From: BOG-908 sp963850605
GTDB taxonomy: Bacteria; Pseudomonadota; Alphaproteobacteria; Acetobacterales; Acetobacteraceae
DNA: 64,000 nucleotides
Assembly (NCBI GenBank): GCA_963850605.1
Contig: CAWKLX010000006.1
Location: forward strand, 1-64,000
Direction: 5' to 3'
The notes under the pieces were generated by a model. It saw nothing but the letters and a program-made list of their open reading frames with translations. It was not told where the DNA came from and made no database searches. A program made the translations under genes and the position numbers. Positions 25,309-34,657 of this stretch are shown in pieces (position 1 is the first letter of the stretch; every line of letters begins with the position of its first letter).

Positions 25309-26138
25309 GCAGCCAAACGGCGATCCTCGAACAATACGGTATCGACGATTTCGTCTCCCGGGTCGAGAGCGTGCTCCAGCAGGCTGGGTTCGGGGACGGC
25401 CCAATCCCCTGGAGTGCGCTCGCTCCGCTCGACCAGTTCCATGTGGGGGGTGCTGCAGCCACGACGGCGCTGGCGGACAAGCTTGGCATCGCACAAGGCG
25501 CCAGGGTGCTCGACGTCGGTTGCGGTCTCGGCGGTCCATCGCGCCACCTCGCCACCAGCTATGGCTGCAGCGTGGCCGGTATCGACCTCAATCCGTCGCT
25601 GATCGAACTCGCGTGCATGCTGACCCGCCGGGCCAAGCTTGCGGAGACGGTCACGCATGCTGTCGGCGACGCGACCGATCTGCCTTTCAAGGCCGAGAGC
25701 TTCGATCTCGCCTGGACTCAGCACGCGGCGATGAACATCGAAGACCGGCACGCGCTCTATGCAGGCATTCGTCGCATTCTTCGACCGGGTGGGCGCTTCG
25801 CGATGTACGACGTCGTCGCGGGTGACGGAGGCCGGCTGCATTTTCCCGTACCCTGGGCGCGCGACCCGGCGGCGAGCTTCCTCCTCACGCCGGAGGCGAC
25901 GCGCAACGTGCTCGAGGCATGCGGCTTCGAGGTGGTCGAGTGGATCGACGCAACCGATGCGGGCCGCGCCTGGTTCCAGGCCCAGACCGCGGCGGCGCAG
26001 GCCAGGCCGGAGCCGCTCAGGCCCCTGGCTCTGCCCCTCATCATGGGCCCGGATTTCCCGGCGCTAACTGCCAATCTCGGCCGCAACTTTCAGGAAGGAC
26101 GCGCCCGCCTGCTGCAGGCGATCGTGCGGCGGACATGA
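25305..26138 (+). CDS. Class I SAM-dependent methyltransferase
   Basis: Methyltransferase of 277 residues. Motif I is VLDVGCGLGGPSRHLA (about residues 68-83); the acidic residue after it lies in VAGIDLNPSLIELA, and LRPGGRFAMYDVV is the post-motif III segment. It resembles the UbiE/sarcosine-dimethylglycine methyltransferase type (Methyltransf_11). The substrate is unknown. Its ATG overlaps the stop of the NmrA fragment and its stop overlaps the start of the RND adaptor (ATGA), so the three genes are co-transcribed. Confidence 0.85.
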   Translation: MSSQTAILEQYGIDDFVSRVESVLQQAGFGDGPIPWSALAPLDQFHVGGAAATTALADKLGIAQGARVLDVGCGLGGPSRHLATSYGCSVAGIDLNPSLIELACMLTRRAKLAETVTHAVGDATDLPFKAESFDLAWTQHAAMNIEDRHALYAGIRRILRPGGRFAMYDVVAGDGGRLHFPVPWARDPAASFLLTPEATRNVLEACGFEVVEWIDATDAGRAWFQAQTAAAQARPEPLRPLALPLIMGPDFPALTANLGRNFQEGRARLLQAIVRRT

Positions 26139-27242
26139 CCGCGCCACGCGGACGAAGTGGGACGGTTCTGCTGTTGCTTTTGCTCGCTATGCCAGCCTTG
26201 CAGGCCTGCAAACCGACGCAGTCCGCAGCCGATCCCCGCACCGAAACGCGATTGGTTCGCGTTGTCACCGCTGCCCCCGCGCCGTCGCCGGAGCGGGTCT
26301 TCACCGGCATCGTCACGGCGCGCGTGCAGAGCGACCTTGGCTTTCGCGTGCCCGGCATGGTGGTCGAGCGCATGGTCGATGTCGGCCAGACGGTGCGGGC
26401 AGGCCAGCCGCTCATGCGGCTGGACCGGACCGATCTTGCGCACGCCATTGCCGCTCAGGCCGGCAACGTCGCTGCGGCCCGCGCGCGCCTGATCCAGGCC
26501 GCGGCGGAGGAGCGGCGGTTCCGGGCGTTGGTGCCCACCGGGGCGGCCTCGCGCTCCCAGTATCGACCAGGCGCTCGCGGCGGCTGAAAGCGCGCGCGCT
26601 CTGCTCGCCGTGGCTGAAGCGCAGGCGCGGATGAGCGAGGACGAGGGCAGCTACGCGGTGCTCGTGGCCGATGCGGACGGTACCGTCGTTGCAAGCCTGG
26701 CCGAGCCGGGGCAGGTGGTGGCCGCCGGTCAGGTCGTGCTGCGGCTGGCCCATGCAGGGGCACGAGAGGTCACCGTGGACCTGCCGGAAACGTTACGTCC
26801 GGCTACCGGATCGACGGCCGGGGCGACGGTATTCGGAGAGAAAGCGGACCCCGAGCCGGCCCGGCTGCGCCAGCTTTCCGATGCAGCCGACCCGCGCACC
26901 CGCACGTTCGAGGCGCGTTACGTCCTGAACGGACCGCTCGCCCGTGCGCCGCTCGGCAGCACCGTCAGCCTGCGGATTGGCTGGCGCGAGGCCGCGGGGA
27001 GCGACGTCGCGGTGCCGCTCGCGGCGCTGCTGGACGCCGGCACCGGCCCTGGCGTCTGGGTATTCGACCGGCCGCGCGGCGTGGTCCACTTCCGGCCTGT
27101 GCAGCTCGCGGCCCTCGGTGACGAGCAGGCGATCGTGCACGCAGGCCTGAACGCGGGCGAGCCCATCGTGGCGCTGGGCGCGCGGCTGCTGCACGAGGGC
27201 GAGAGCGTGCGCATCGAGTCCGACAAGGTCGCCGCGCGGTGA
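26135..27242 (+). pseudogene. Efflux RND periplasmic adaptor subunit, frameshifted
   Basis: Membrane-fusion protein of an RND pump. The N-terminus is a lipoprotein signal (LLLLLLAMPALQACK), followed by the barrel/lipoyl start VFTGIVTARVQSDLGFRVPG and VDVGQTVRAGQPLMRLD. At about 26566 one extra base after the codons for RSQY breaks the frame (CAGTATCGACCAG instead of a TAC/TAT-GAC-CAG reading). The rest continues in another frame from about 26570 to 27242 with LAEPGQVVAAGQVVLRLA and SDAADPRTRTFEARYVL. Either a true mutation or a base-call error. It overlaps the permease start by 4 bases. Confidence 0.85.
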
Positions 27243-30200
27243 GGGGCTTCAACCTTTCTGCGGTGGCCGTGCGCGAGCGCGGGGTGACGCTCTTCTTCAT
27301 CGTGGCCATCAGCCTGGCCGGCCTCTACGCCTTTCTGCAGCTCGGCCGCGCCGAGGATCCAGTGTTCACCATCAAGGTACTGACCGTCTCCGCCGCCTGG
27401 CCGGGGGCCACCGCGCAGGAGATGCAGGATCTGGTGGCTGATCCGCTGGAGAAACGCCTGCAGGAGCTGCGCTGGTACGACCGGGTGGAGACGTTCACCC
27501 GCCCCGGCCTGGCGCTCATGACGCTGACGCTGAAGGATGCCATCCCGCCCGCCGACGTGCCCGAGCAATTCTACCAGGCGCGCAAAAAGCTGGGCGACGA
27601 GGCGGCCAATTTGCCACGCGGCGTGCTCGGCCCCTTTGTCAACGATGAGTATGGCGACGTGGTGTTCGCCATTTACGCGCTGAAGGCGCACGGCATGCCG
27701 CCGCGGCTGCTGACGCGCGAGGCGGAGAGCCTACGGCAAGATCTGCTGCATGTGGCCGGCGTGCAGAAGGTGAATATTTTGGGCGAGCGGCCTGAACGCA
27801 TCTTCGTCGATGTGTCCAACGCGAAGCTCGTCTCGCTGGGGGTGGCGGCACGCGACATCTTCGCGGCGCTGGCCCGGCAGAATGCGGTAGCCCCCGCCGG
27901 CGCCATCACCACGCTCGGGCCGCAGATCACCATCCGCCTCGACGGCGCCTATAGCGATCTCGATGAGATACGCGACACGCCGATCGAGGCAGGTGGCCGC
28001 ACCCTGCATCTGTCCGACATCGCGACCGTTCGACGCGGGTATGAGGACCCGCCGGCGCAACTGGTCCGCCATGATGGCGAGCCGGCACTGCTGCTCAGTG
28101 TGGTGATGCAGGTGGGCTGGAACGGGCTGGAGCTGGGCCGCGCACTGGAGACCGAGTCCAAGCATATTGCCGAGGCGCTCCCCATCGGCATCAGTTTCAG
28201 CAAGGTCAGCGACCAGGCCGTGAATATTCGCGAATTGGTCGATGAATTCATGCTGAAGTTCTTCGTGGCCCTCACCGTGGTGATGGCGGTCAGCCTGATC
28301 AGCCTGGGCTGGCGCGTGGGCATCGTGGTGGCGGCCGCCGTGCCGCTGACGCTGGCCGCCGTGTTCGTCATCATGCTGGCCACCGGCCGGGTGTTCGACC
28401 GCATCACGCTGGGCGCGCTCATCCTGGCGCTCGGTCTGCTGGTGGACGACGCCATCATCGCCATCGAAATCATGTTGGTGCGGTTGGCGCAGGGGAGCAA
28501 CCGGATCGAAGCCGCCTCCTACGCGTGGAGCCATACCGCCGCGCCCATGCTGGCCGGCACTCTGGTGACAATTATCGGGCTGATGCCGGTGGGTTTCGCC
28601 AAATCCACGGCCGGCGAATACGCCGGCAACATCTTTTGGATCGTGGGCTATGCGTTGCTCGCCTCCTGGGTGGTGGCCGTGGTGTTCACGCCGTATCTGG
28701 GTGTGGCGCTCCTGCCGGCGATCCGCGCCGCGCCTGGCGGGCATAGTGGACTCTATCAGACACCGCGCTATCGCCGCCTGCGGCGGTTAATTGAATGGGC
28801 GGTGCGGCGGCGCAGGCTGGTGGTGGGCGGGGTCGTCGGGCTGTTCGTGCTGTCGGGCGTGGGCATGCTCGGCCTCAAGCAGCAATTCTTTCCGAGCTCC
28901 GACCGGCCGGAAGTGCTGGTGGAGGTGCAGATGCCGGAGGGTAGCAGCATCACCGGCACCAGTGCCGCGGCCGCACGCGTGGAGGCCTGGCTGACCGCGC
29001 AGCCCGAGGCGCGCGTGGTGACCACATATGTGGGCAGCGGCGCGGCGCGGTTCTATCTTGGCTACAACCCGGAACTTCCCGATCCGGCCTTCGCCAAGCT
29101 GATCGTGCAGACTCCCGACCCCGCCGCGCGCGACGTGCTGACGCAGCGGCTCCGCACGCGCATCGCGGATGGGCTGGCGCCGGAAGCGCGGCTGCGGGTG
29201 ACTCAACTGGTGTTCGGGCCGCCATCGCCCTTTCCCGTCGCCTTCCGTGTCATGGGACCGGACGTCGCGCAATTGCGCGCCATCGCCGCGCGGGTGGAGG
29301 GTGTGATGCGCGCCAACCCGCATATGCGCGATGTGAACGAGGACTGGTCGGAGCGCGTGCCGGGCATCCATTTCGTGCTCGACCAGGATCGGCTGCGGCG
29401 CATCGGGCTCTCGCCCGGCGAAGTGTCGGACCAATTGCAGTTCCTGCTGTCCGGCACGGCCGTGTCGCAATTCCGCGAGGATATCCGCACCGCCGACATC
29501 GTGGCGCGCGCGGCCGGCGATGCGCGGCTTAATCCGGCGCTTCTCGGCGATCTGAGCCTCACCACCCAGGACGGGCACCTTATGCCGCTCAGCCAACTCG
29601 GCCGCATCGAAGTGCGGCCGGAGGAGCCGATCCTGCGCCGACGCGACCGCACGCCCACCATCACAGTGCGCGGCGATATCGATGCGCAATCGCAGCCGCC
29701 GGGCGTGTCTGCGCAGATCAGCCGGGCGTTGCAGCCGATCATCGCGGCACTCCCCCCCGGCATACGCATTGAGACGGGCGGCTCTGTGGAGGAGGCCGGC
29801 AAGGCGAATGCCGCGCTGCTGCCGGTGATGCCCATCATGGTCCTGCTGATCCTGACCGTGATCGTGCTGCAGGTGCGTTCGATCTCCGCGATGATCCTCG
29901 TGTTCCTCACCGCGCCGCTCGGCCTGGTGGGCGCGGTGCCGATGCTGTTGCTGGCCGACAAGCCGTTCGGCTTCAACGCCATCCTCGGCCTGATCGGCCT
30001 GTCCGGCATTCTGATGCGCAACACGCTCATCCTGATCGGCCAGATACGCACCAACACGGCGGAAGGGCTGGACCCGTATCAGGCCGTGGTGGAAGCCACC
30101 GTGCAGCGCGCGCGCCCGGTCATCTTGACCGCGCTCGCCGCCGTGCTGGCCTTTATCCCGCTGACCACGTCCGCGTTCTGGGGACCGATGGCGCTTACCC

Positions 30201-30397
30201 TGATCGGCGGCACAGCGGTCGGCACCGTGCTGGTGCTGGCCTTCCTCCCGGCGCTCTACGCGCTGTGGTTCCGCGTGCGACAGGTCGATCCCGCGCGGCA
30301 GCGTTCCGAATGGTCCGGACGGCCAGCGGTCGATGCCGATGCCGGCTCGATTCGCCTGCCGGCCCTGCCCACCGGCCACATCTCCAGTGCCGATTGA
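27239..30397 (+). CDS. Efflux RND transporter permease subunit
   Basis: Inner-membrane multidrug-type RND pump of 1052 residues, full length. It has 12 predicted helices with two large periplasmic loops. The first helix segment GVTLFFIVAISLAGLYAFLQLG is preceded by the short cytoplasmic start. The TM4 proton-relay region reads LGALILALGLLVDDAIIAIE (two adjacent Asp), and PMMLAGTL-type helices follow. The GTG start overlaps the adaptor stop. It belongs to the acriflavin-resistance/MexF-like branch with short-loop porter domain. With the adaptor frameshifted, the pump may be inactive. The outer-membrane channel is not in this locus. Confidence 0.9.
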   Translation: MRGFNLSAVAVRERGVTLFFIVAISLAGLYAFLQLGRAEDPVFTIKVLTVSAAWPGATAQEMQDLVADPLEKRLQELRWYDRVETFTRPGLALMTLTLKDAIPPADVPEQFYQARKKLGDEAANLPRGVLGPFVNDEYGDVVFAIYALKAHGMPPRLLTREAESLRQDLLHVAGVQKVNILGERPERIFVDVSNAKLVSLGVAARDIFAALARQNAVAPAGAITTLGPQITIRLDGAYSDLDEIRDTPIEAGGRTLHLSDIATVRRGYEDPPAQLVRHDGEPALLLSVVMQVGWNGLELGRALETESKHIAEALPIGISFSKVSDQAVNIRELVDEFMLKFFVALTVVMAVSLISLGWRVGIVVAAAVPLTLAAVFVIMLATGRVFDRITLGALILALGLLVDDAIIAIEIMLVRLAQGSNRIEAASYAWSHTAAPMLAGTLVTIIGLMPVGFAKSTAGEYAGNIFWIVGYALLASWVVAVVFTPYLGVALLPAIRAAPGGHSGLYQTPRYRRLRRLIEWAVRRRRLVVGGVVGLFVLSGVGMLGLKQQFFPSSDRPEVLVEVQMPEGSSITGTSAAAARVEAWLTAQPEARVVTTYVGSGAARFYLGYNPELPDPAFAKLIVQTPDPAARDVLTQRLRTRIADGLAPEARLRVTQLVFGPPSPFPVAFRVMGPDVAQLRAIAARVEGVMRANPHMRDVNEDWSERVPGIHFVLDQDRLRRIGLSPGEVSDQLQFLLSGTAVSQFREDIRTADIVARAAGDARLNPALLGDLSLTTQDGHLMPLSQLGRIEVRPEEPILRRRDRTPTITVRGDIDAQSQPPGVSAQISRALQPIIAALPPGIRIETGGSVEEAGKANAALLPVMPIMVLLILTVIVLQVRSISAMILVFLTAPLGLVGAVPMLLLADKPFGFNAILGLIGLSGILMRNTLILIGQIRTNTAEGLDPYQAVVEATVQRARPVILTALAAVLAFIPLTTSAFWGPMALTLIGGTAVGTVLVLAFLPALYALWFRVRQVDPARQRSEWSGRPAVDADAGSIRLPALPTGHISSAD

Positions 30398-30413
30398 AAA
30401 GGAGAGCAAAAAC

Positions 30414-30603
30414 TTGAACCTGGCCGCCATTCTCGAAAAAGCTTTATGATGCCTTGGCCGAGTACGAGCGTCGTCTCGATGACGATGCGACTGCCCGCCT
30501 CATCGACCGCGTCCAGGCTCTCGAGCGGGACGTGGCTGACCTCAAGAACGCGAGAAACAATGCGCCGGGAATGTTGGCCGACAGCCGAGCTCGCGCGATA
30601 TGA
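30414..30603 (+). pseudogene. Small coiled-coil protein, frameshifted near its start
   Basis: A TTG with a good ribosome site (AAGGAG at 30399-30404) begins NLAAILEK. One extra A in the run at about 30437 shifts the frame. The continuation LYDALAEYERRLDDDATARL followed by LIDRVQALERDVADLKNA then reads to TGA at 30601-30603. The product would be about 62 residues, an acidic coiled coil of unknown role, directly behind the RND permease. I know no family for it. Confidence 0.45.
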
Positions 30604-30728
30604 CCAGCGTTCCGGATCTCGTGGTGGCACGCCTCCCTGTCCACGGTCGGCGGCAATAGAGGCGCGTCAGGCATTGCGCCGGATCGTCCGACGCTGGGCA
30701 ACTGGTCTGCACTCCCGGTTGATGGCAA

Positions 30729-33209
30729 TCAGAACGTGTAGCGCAGTCCTGCCTTGACCGTGCGTCCATCAATCGACCGTGCGGTGGCCAGGCCGCGCGT
30801 GTTCGGCAGCGAATCGATCTCGGTCAGTCCGACTGTGTCGAACAGATTATTGATGTTCAGCGAGAGCTGGATGTTCGGTCGGATATAGTAGTTGGCGAAT
30901 ACGTTCACGCTGGTAAAACCTGGCATGACCAGCGTGTTTGCGTCGTCGGCATAGCTGTCGGTGGTGCCGATGATGTTGATGCCGGCGTTGTACGTGTCGG
31001 CGTAGTAGCCGGGCGTGATTTGCCACACGAAGTCGGCCTGGCGTTGCGGCACGTGGCCCACATCCGCCGCGCTGATCTGGTCGGCGACAATGCGCGAATG
31101 CGTGTAAGTGCCGCCGAGCGCTATCTGGAAATTGCCGTAGTGCAGGCTGCTCTGAACCTCCAGCCCTTCGGCCTCATAGGTCGCCGAGACCAGCGGGTTG
31201 ATCCGGTTGGTAATGTCAAAATTGGTTTCCGCGGTATGTGCGTAGAACCCCGTCGCGAACAGGCTGCCATACTGGTTGCGATACTTCACACCGCCCTCGA
31301 CCTGCTGCACCAGGTCGATCGCCACGTCCTGCGCCACGCTGCCGTCCGGCTGCACACCGCCGCCGAACAGGATACGCTCTGCGTTCGCCCGCCCGCCCTG
31401 GCTGCCGCGGACGAACACGGCCAAATGGGGGTCGATCAGGTAATTCAGGCCCAGCGAGTACGACAGGTAACTTTTCGTGTAATGCACGGGCAACGCGGTG
31501 CTCGGGTTGACGAGGTAGCCGGCCAGCGTTGGTATGGCAGGATCGTATGTGGGAAAGGTTGTCGCGGTCGCACCGGTGTAAGTCCCATCGGCCGCCGCGA
31601 AATCGTAGCGGAAGCTGGCATCGAAGTTGACCGGACCCTTCTGCCACGTTGCCGATACGTAGGGCGCGTCTGTATCATAGCGCAGGTCGTAGTAGCGGGC
31701 GACATTGCCGAATCCAGCATTGTAGCCGATCAATCCGTGCTGCGTCACCGGCTGCCCCGCTGCGTTGTAGACGTCGAGCAGGATCGCATCCTTGCCGGCT
31801 GCGGACTCCAAGTAGGAATTCCAGTGCCAATCCTCCACGATGTCCTGCGTGGAATGGTAGTAGCCGAGCGCGAAATCAAACTTGCCGTAGGCGTCGAACG
31901 ACACCGATTTCGACAGTTTCGCGTCGTTCGTGACATTGTTGAGATTGTTCAACGTCGTATTGAACAGTGTGTCACGCACGCCGATGCCGTTGCCCTGCAG
32001 CCCTGCGGGATCGGCGATGGTCGTGCCGGCCAACGGTCCGGTCGCTTGCCGGATGGTGGCACCAGGTCCACCGATTTCGGTGGCCAGCGTCGTAAGCGGG
32101 TTGACTTCCGCTGGATAGATACCGACGAAATCACCACCGATCTTCGCCGCGCGGAACTTGTCGTCGAAGACCAGGCCGTCGAAAAGGTCATAGTTGACTT
32201 CGCCGCCGATCGCCCGATCCAGCGAACGATAGCCGCTGTCCAGATTTATCGAGCTGCGGGCACCGTTATGGTCGAAAAACACGTCGTTGCGGAAATTAGG
32301 CGATAGCAGCGTGCCGCTGGTGATCGAGAAGTTGGAGAGCGAGCTGATATGGGGAGAGCCGGGGCTGCCGGTGATCAGCAACGGCACGGGCAGGTAGGCG
32401 GGTGAGGTGTCGTTGAGATATTTGACGTTGAGCTGCACGAAACCGCGGTCGAACGTCTTTGTCACGTTGGCCTTGATCTGGCCGCCATTCTGGTCCTGGA
32501 AATCCGCCGTGCGCGGGCCTTCGCCGTAGCGGTAGAAACCGCCGATATGGAACCGCCATCCGTCACCGAGCGGCGCCCCATAGTCGAAATCGTAACGGTG
32601 CTGGTCGAAATCGAGACCCTGCTCGGTGCTGATGGAGCCGCCGGCGACCTCGCCGGTCTTGCTGATGAAGTTGAACACCGCGCCCGGTGCGTTGCTGGTG
32701 AAGGTGGAGGCGGATCCGCCGCGCACCACCTCCAGCCGGTCGATATTGGCGTCGGCGCGCAGGAATGTGTCGGCCGTCGCGAAATCGATGTCGCCGAATT
32801 CCAGGATCGGCAGGCCGTCCTCCTGGAACTGAGCGTATTTCGAGCCGCCGGTGGCAACCGGCAGGCCGCGCACGGCGACGTTCGCATTGCCCTCGCCGCC
32901 GGACGACTCCGCGCGTATGCCGGGCACGTTGCGCAGGATCTCGGCGGCGGAGGCCGGTGCGGATTGGGCAATGGCCGCCTGGTCGAGAGATGTGACCGAG
33001 ATGCTGGTCCGCAGCTTGGTCGCCGGCCGGGCACGAGCGGTCACGACCACCTCTTCCAATCCAACGCTGTCGGCCTTTTTGGCGGCAGCTGCCGAAGTCG
33101 GCGCGTTGGAAGCCGGCGGCGGAGAAGCAGCCTGCTGTGCTCGGGCCGCCAGGGGCACGCAAACCAGGGCCGAACTCAGGACAAGGCTGTGGCGCACACG
33201 TGCTTTCAT
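30729..33209 (-). CDS. TonB-dependent receptor
   Basis: Outer-membrane receptor of 826 residues. The start at 33209 is chosen because it is preceded by GGAGGGAGGAC and opens a clean signal peptide (about 25 residues, ending ARAQ). The plug domain follows a TonB-box-like EEVVVTAR segment and includes AEILRNVPGIRAES and RLEVVRGGSAST. The C-terminus GLRYTF is the usual barrel end. It diverges from the sucrose permease and GH68 genes and shares LacI-like operators with them, so it probably imports sucrose or fructooligosaccharides across the outer membrane. Confidence 0.9.
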   Translation of the reverse strand: MKARVRHSLVLSSALVCVPLAARAQQAASPPPASNAPTSAAAAKKADSVGLEEVVVTARARPATKLRTSISVTSLDQAAIAQSAPASAAEILRNVPGIRAESSGGEGNANVAVRGLPVATGGSKYAQFQEDGLPILEFGDIDFATADTFLRADANIDRLEVVRGGSASTFTSNAPGAVFNFISKTGEVAGGSISTEQGLDFDQHRYDFDYGAPLGDGWRFHIGGFYRYGEGPRTADFQDQNGGQIKANVTKTFDRGFVQLNVKYLNDTSPAYLPVPLLITGSPGSPHISSLSNFSITSGTLLSPNFRNDVFFDHNGARSSINLDSGYRSLDRAIGGEVNYDLFDGLVFDDKFRAAKIGGDFVGIYPAEVNPLTTLATEIGGPGATIRQATGPLAGTTIADPAGLQGNGIGVRDTLFNTTLNNLNNVTNDAKLSKSVSFDAYGKFDFALGYYHSTQDIVEDWHWNSYLESAAGKDAILLDVYNAAGQPVTQHGLIGYNAGFGNVARYYDLRYDTDAPYVSATWQKGPVNFDASFRYDFAAADGTYTGATATTFPTYDPAIPTLAGYLVNPSTALPVHYTKSYLSYSLGLNYLIDPHLAVFVRGSQGGRANAERILFGGGVQPDGSVAQDVAIDLVQQVEGGVKYRNQYGSLFATGFYAHTAETNFDITNRINPLVSATYEAEGLEVQSSLHYGNFQIALGGTYTHSRIVADQISAADVGHVPQRQADFVWQITPGYYADTYNAGINIIGTTDSYADDANTLVMPGFTSVNVFANYYIRPNIQLSLNINNLFDTVGLTEIDSLPNTRGLATARSIDGRTVKAGLRYTF

Positions 33210-33269
33210 GACGTCCTCCCTCCGCGCGCGGCTTGGTGCCGGCGTCGTTGCACCGAAACCATCACACCC

Positions 33270-33283
33270 TGCAATCGATTGCA
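33270..33283. promoter_or_regulatory. LacI-type operator 1
   Basis: TGCAATCGATTGCA is a perfect 14-base palindrome with a central CG, the hallmark of LacI/GalR-family sites. It lies 61 bases before the TonB receptor start and 64 before the MFS start. Binding by the local LacI protein is inferred. Confidence 0.65.
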
Positions 33284-33303
33284 AGATGTTCTACGAGGGT
33301 GTA

Positions 33304-33313
33304 GCAACGTTGC
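33304..33313. promoter_or_regulatory. LacI-type operator 2
   Basis: GCAACGTTGC, a perfect 10-base palindrome with the same GCAA...TTGC arms and central CG as the site at 33270-33283, 33 bases before the MFS start. Two sites about 31 bases apart (three helical turns centre to centre) could be bound cooperatively. Confidence 0.55.
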
Positions 33314-33346
33314 AATAAGAAGAACTGAGCCAGGGAAGCGATCGGG

Positions 33347-34657
33347 ATGATGGTCAAGCCACGGCTGTCGTTCGGCCAGATAGTGCAGATGAACGTGGGC
33401 TTCCTCGGCCTGCAGTTCAGCTTTGGCCTTCAGCAAGGCAATATGGGCCCGATCTACAGCTATCTCGGGGCGCGCGAGGGCGCGCTGCCGCTGCTGCAGC
33501 TGGCCGGTCCTATCACCGGCTTGCTGGTGCAGCCGCTTGTGGGGGCGTTCAGCGATCGCACCGTCTCGCGCTGGGGCAGGCGTACGCCGTATTTTCTCGC
33601 GGGCGCGGTGCTGTGCAGCCTGGGCCTGCTCGCAATGCCCTATAGCCGCACCCTATGGATGGCGGCGGGCCTGCTGTGGATGCTGGACGCAGGCAACAAC
33701 GTCACCATGGAGCCGTACCGCGCCTATGTCAGCGACCGGCTGCCGGGCCGCCAAATGCAGCTCGGCTTCCTGACGCAGAGCGCGTTCACCGGGCTGGCGC
33801 AGACCGCCGCCTACCTCACACCCTCGCTTCTGGTCGCCTTCGGCATGAGCCGCGACGCACTTGGAGCGTCCGGAATTCCCAGCGTGACCCGGGCGGCCTT
33901 CCTGATCGGCGCGTTCCTGTCACTTACGACGATCCTGTGGTCGGTTGTTTCAGTGCGCGAGTTGCCGCTGGACGCACAAACGGCGGCAGCGCTGCGCGCG
34001 GCACCGCGGTCGTTGGCGGCCGCCTTCCGCGAAATCGCGGCCGCCATCCGCGACATGCCGCTCGCGATGCGCCGCATGGCGGTGATGTGCCTGTTCCAAT
34101 GGTACGCCATGGCCGCCTACTGGAACTACGTCGCCTACGCGATCGGCCGCGCGATCTTTTCAACGTCGAACCCATCCTCACCCGGGTTTCGCGAGGCGGT
34201 CCTGGTAGCCGGACAGCTCGGCGCCGCCTACAATCTGGTCGCGTGCGTCGCCGCCTTCGCCATGGTGCGGATCACGCGGCGCCACGGCCCGGCGCGCGTG
34301 CACGCCGCCTGCCTGCTCGCCGCAGGCGTGGCCATGATCGCGCTGCCGTCGATCGGCGCGCGCGCGTGGCTGTTCCTGCCGGCCGTGGGGATCGGGCTCG
34401 GCTGGGGCAGCATCATGGGCAATCCCTATGTCATGCTGGCCGGCAGCGTGCCGCCTGCGCGCACCGGCGTGTACATGGGCATTTTCAACATGTTCATCGT
34501 CATTCCCATGCTTTTGCTCTCGCTCACCCTGCCCCTCATCTACGACACTTTCCTTGGCGGCGATCCACGCCAGGTGCTGCGACTGGCCGGCACGTTGATG
34601 CTGGCCGCCAGTCTCGCTGCCCTGCGAATTCGTCTGCCCGGGACGCCGCCGGAATGA
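33347..34657 (+). CDS. MFS (GPH-type) sugar permease, probably sucrose
   Basis: Twelve-helix transporter of 436 residues. The loop 2-3 signature DRTVSRWGRRTPYFLAG is typical of the GPH/SLC45-like branch that includes plant and bacterial sucrose transporters. LLWMLDAGNNVTMEPYRAYV in TM4 is also typical. Its stop overlaps the start of the GH68 gene by 4 bases (ATGA), so both are translated together. Likely role: proton-linked uptake of sucrose or a fructoside after entry through the TonB receptor. Specificity is inferred from context. Confidence 0.85.
   Translation: MMVKPRLSFGQIVQMNVGFLGLQFSFGLQQGNMGPIYSYLGAREGALPLLQLAGPITGLLVQPLVGAFSDRTVSRWGRRTPYFLAGAVLCSLGLLAMPYSRTLWMAAGLLWMLDAGNNVTMEPYRAYVSDRLPGRQMQLGFLTQSAFTGLAQTAAYLTPSLLVAFGMSRDALGASGIPSVTRAAFLIGAFLSLTTILWSVVSVRELPLDAQTAAALRAAPRSLAAAFREIAAAIRDMPLAMRRMAVMCLFQWYAMAAYWNYVAYAIGRAIFSTSNPSSPGFREAVLVAGQLGAAYNLVACVAAFAMVRITRRHGPARVHAACLLAAGVAMIALPSIGARAWLFLPAVGIGLGWGSIMGNPYVMLAGSVPPARTGVYMGIFNMFIVIPMLLLSLTLPLIYDTFLGGDPRQVLRLAGTLMLAASLAALRIRLPGTPPE

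Noticed and set aside
28787..30430. A 547-residue minus-strand frame
   Set aside because: Fully antisense to the RND permease, His/Arg-rich, no domain; high GC at third positions produces such frames.
31020..32306. A 428-residue plus-strand frame
   Set aside because: Antisense to the TonB-dependent receptor, with no recognisable motif.
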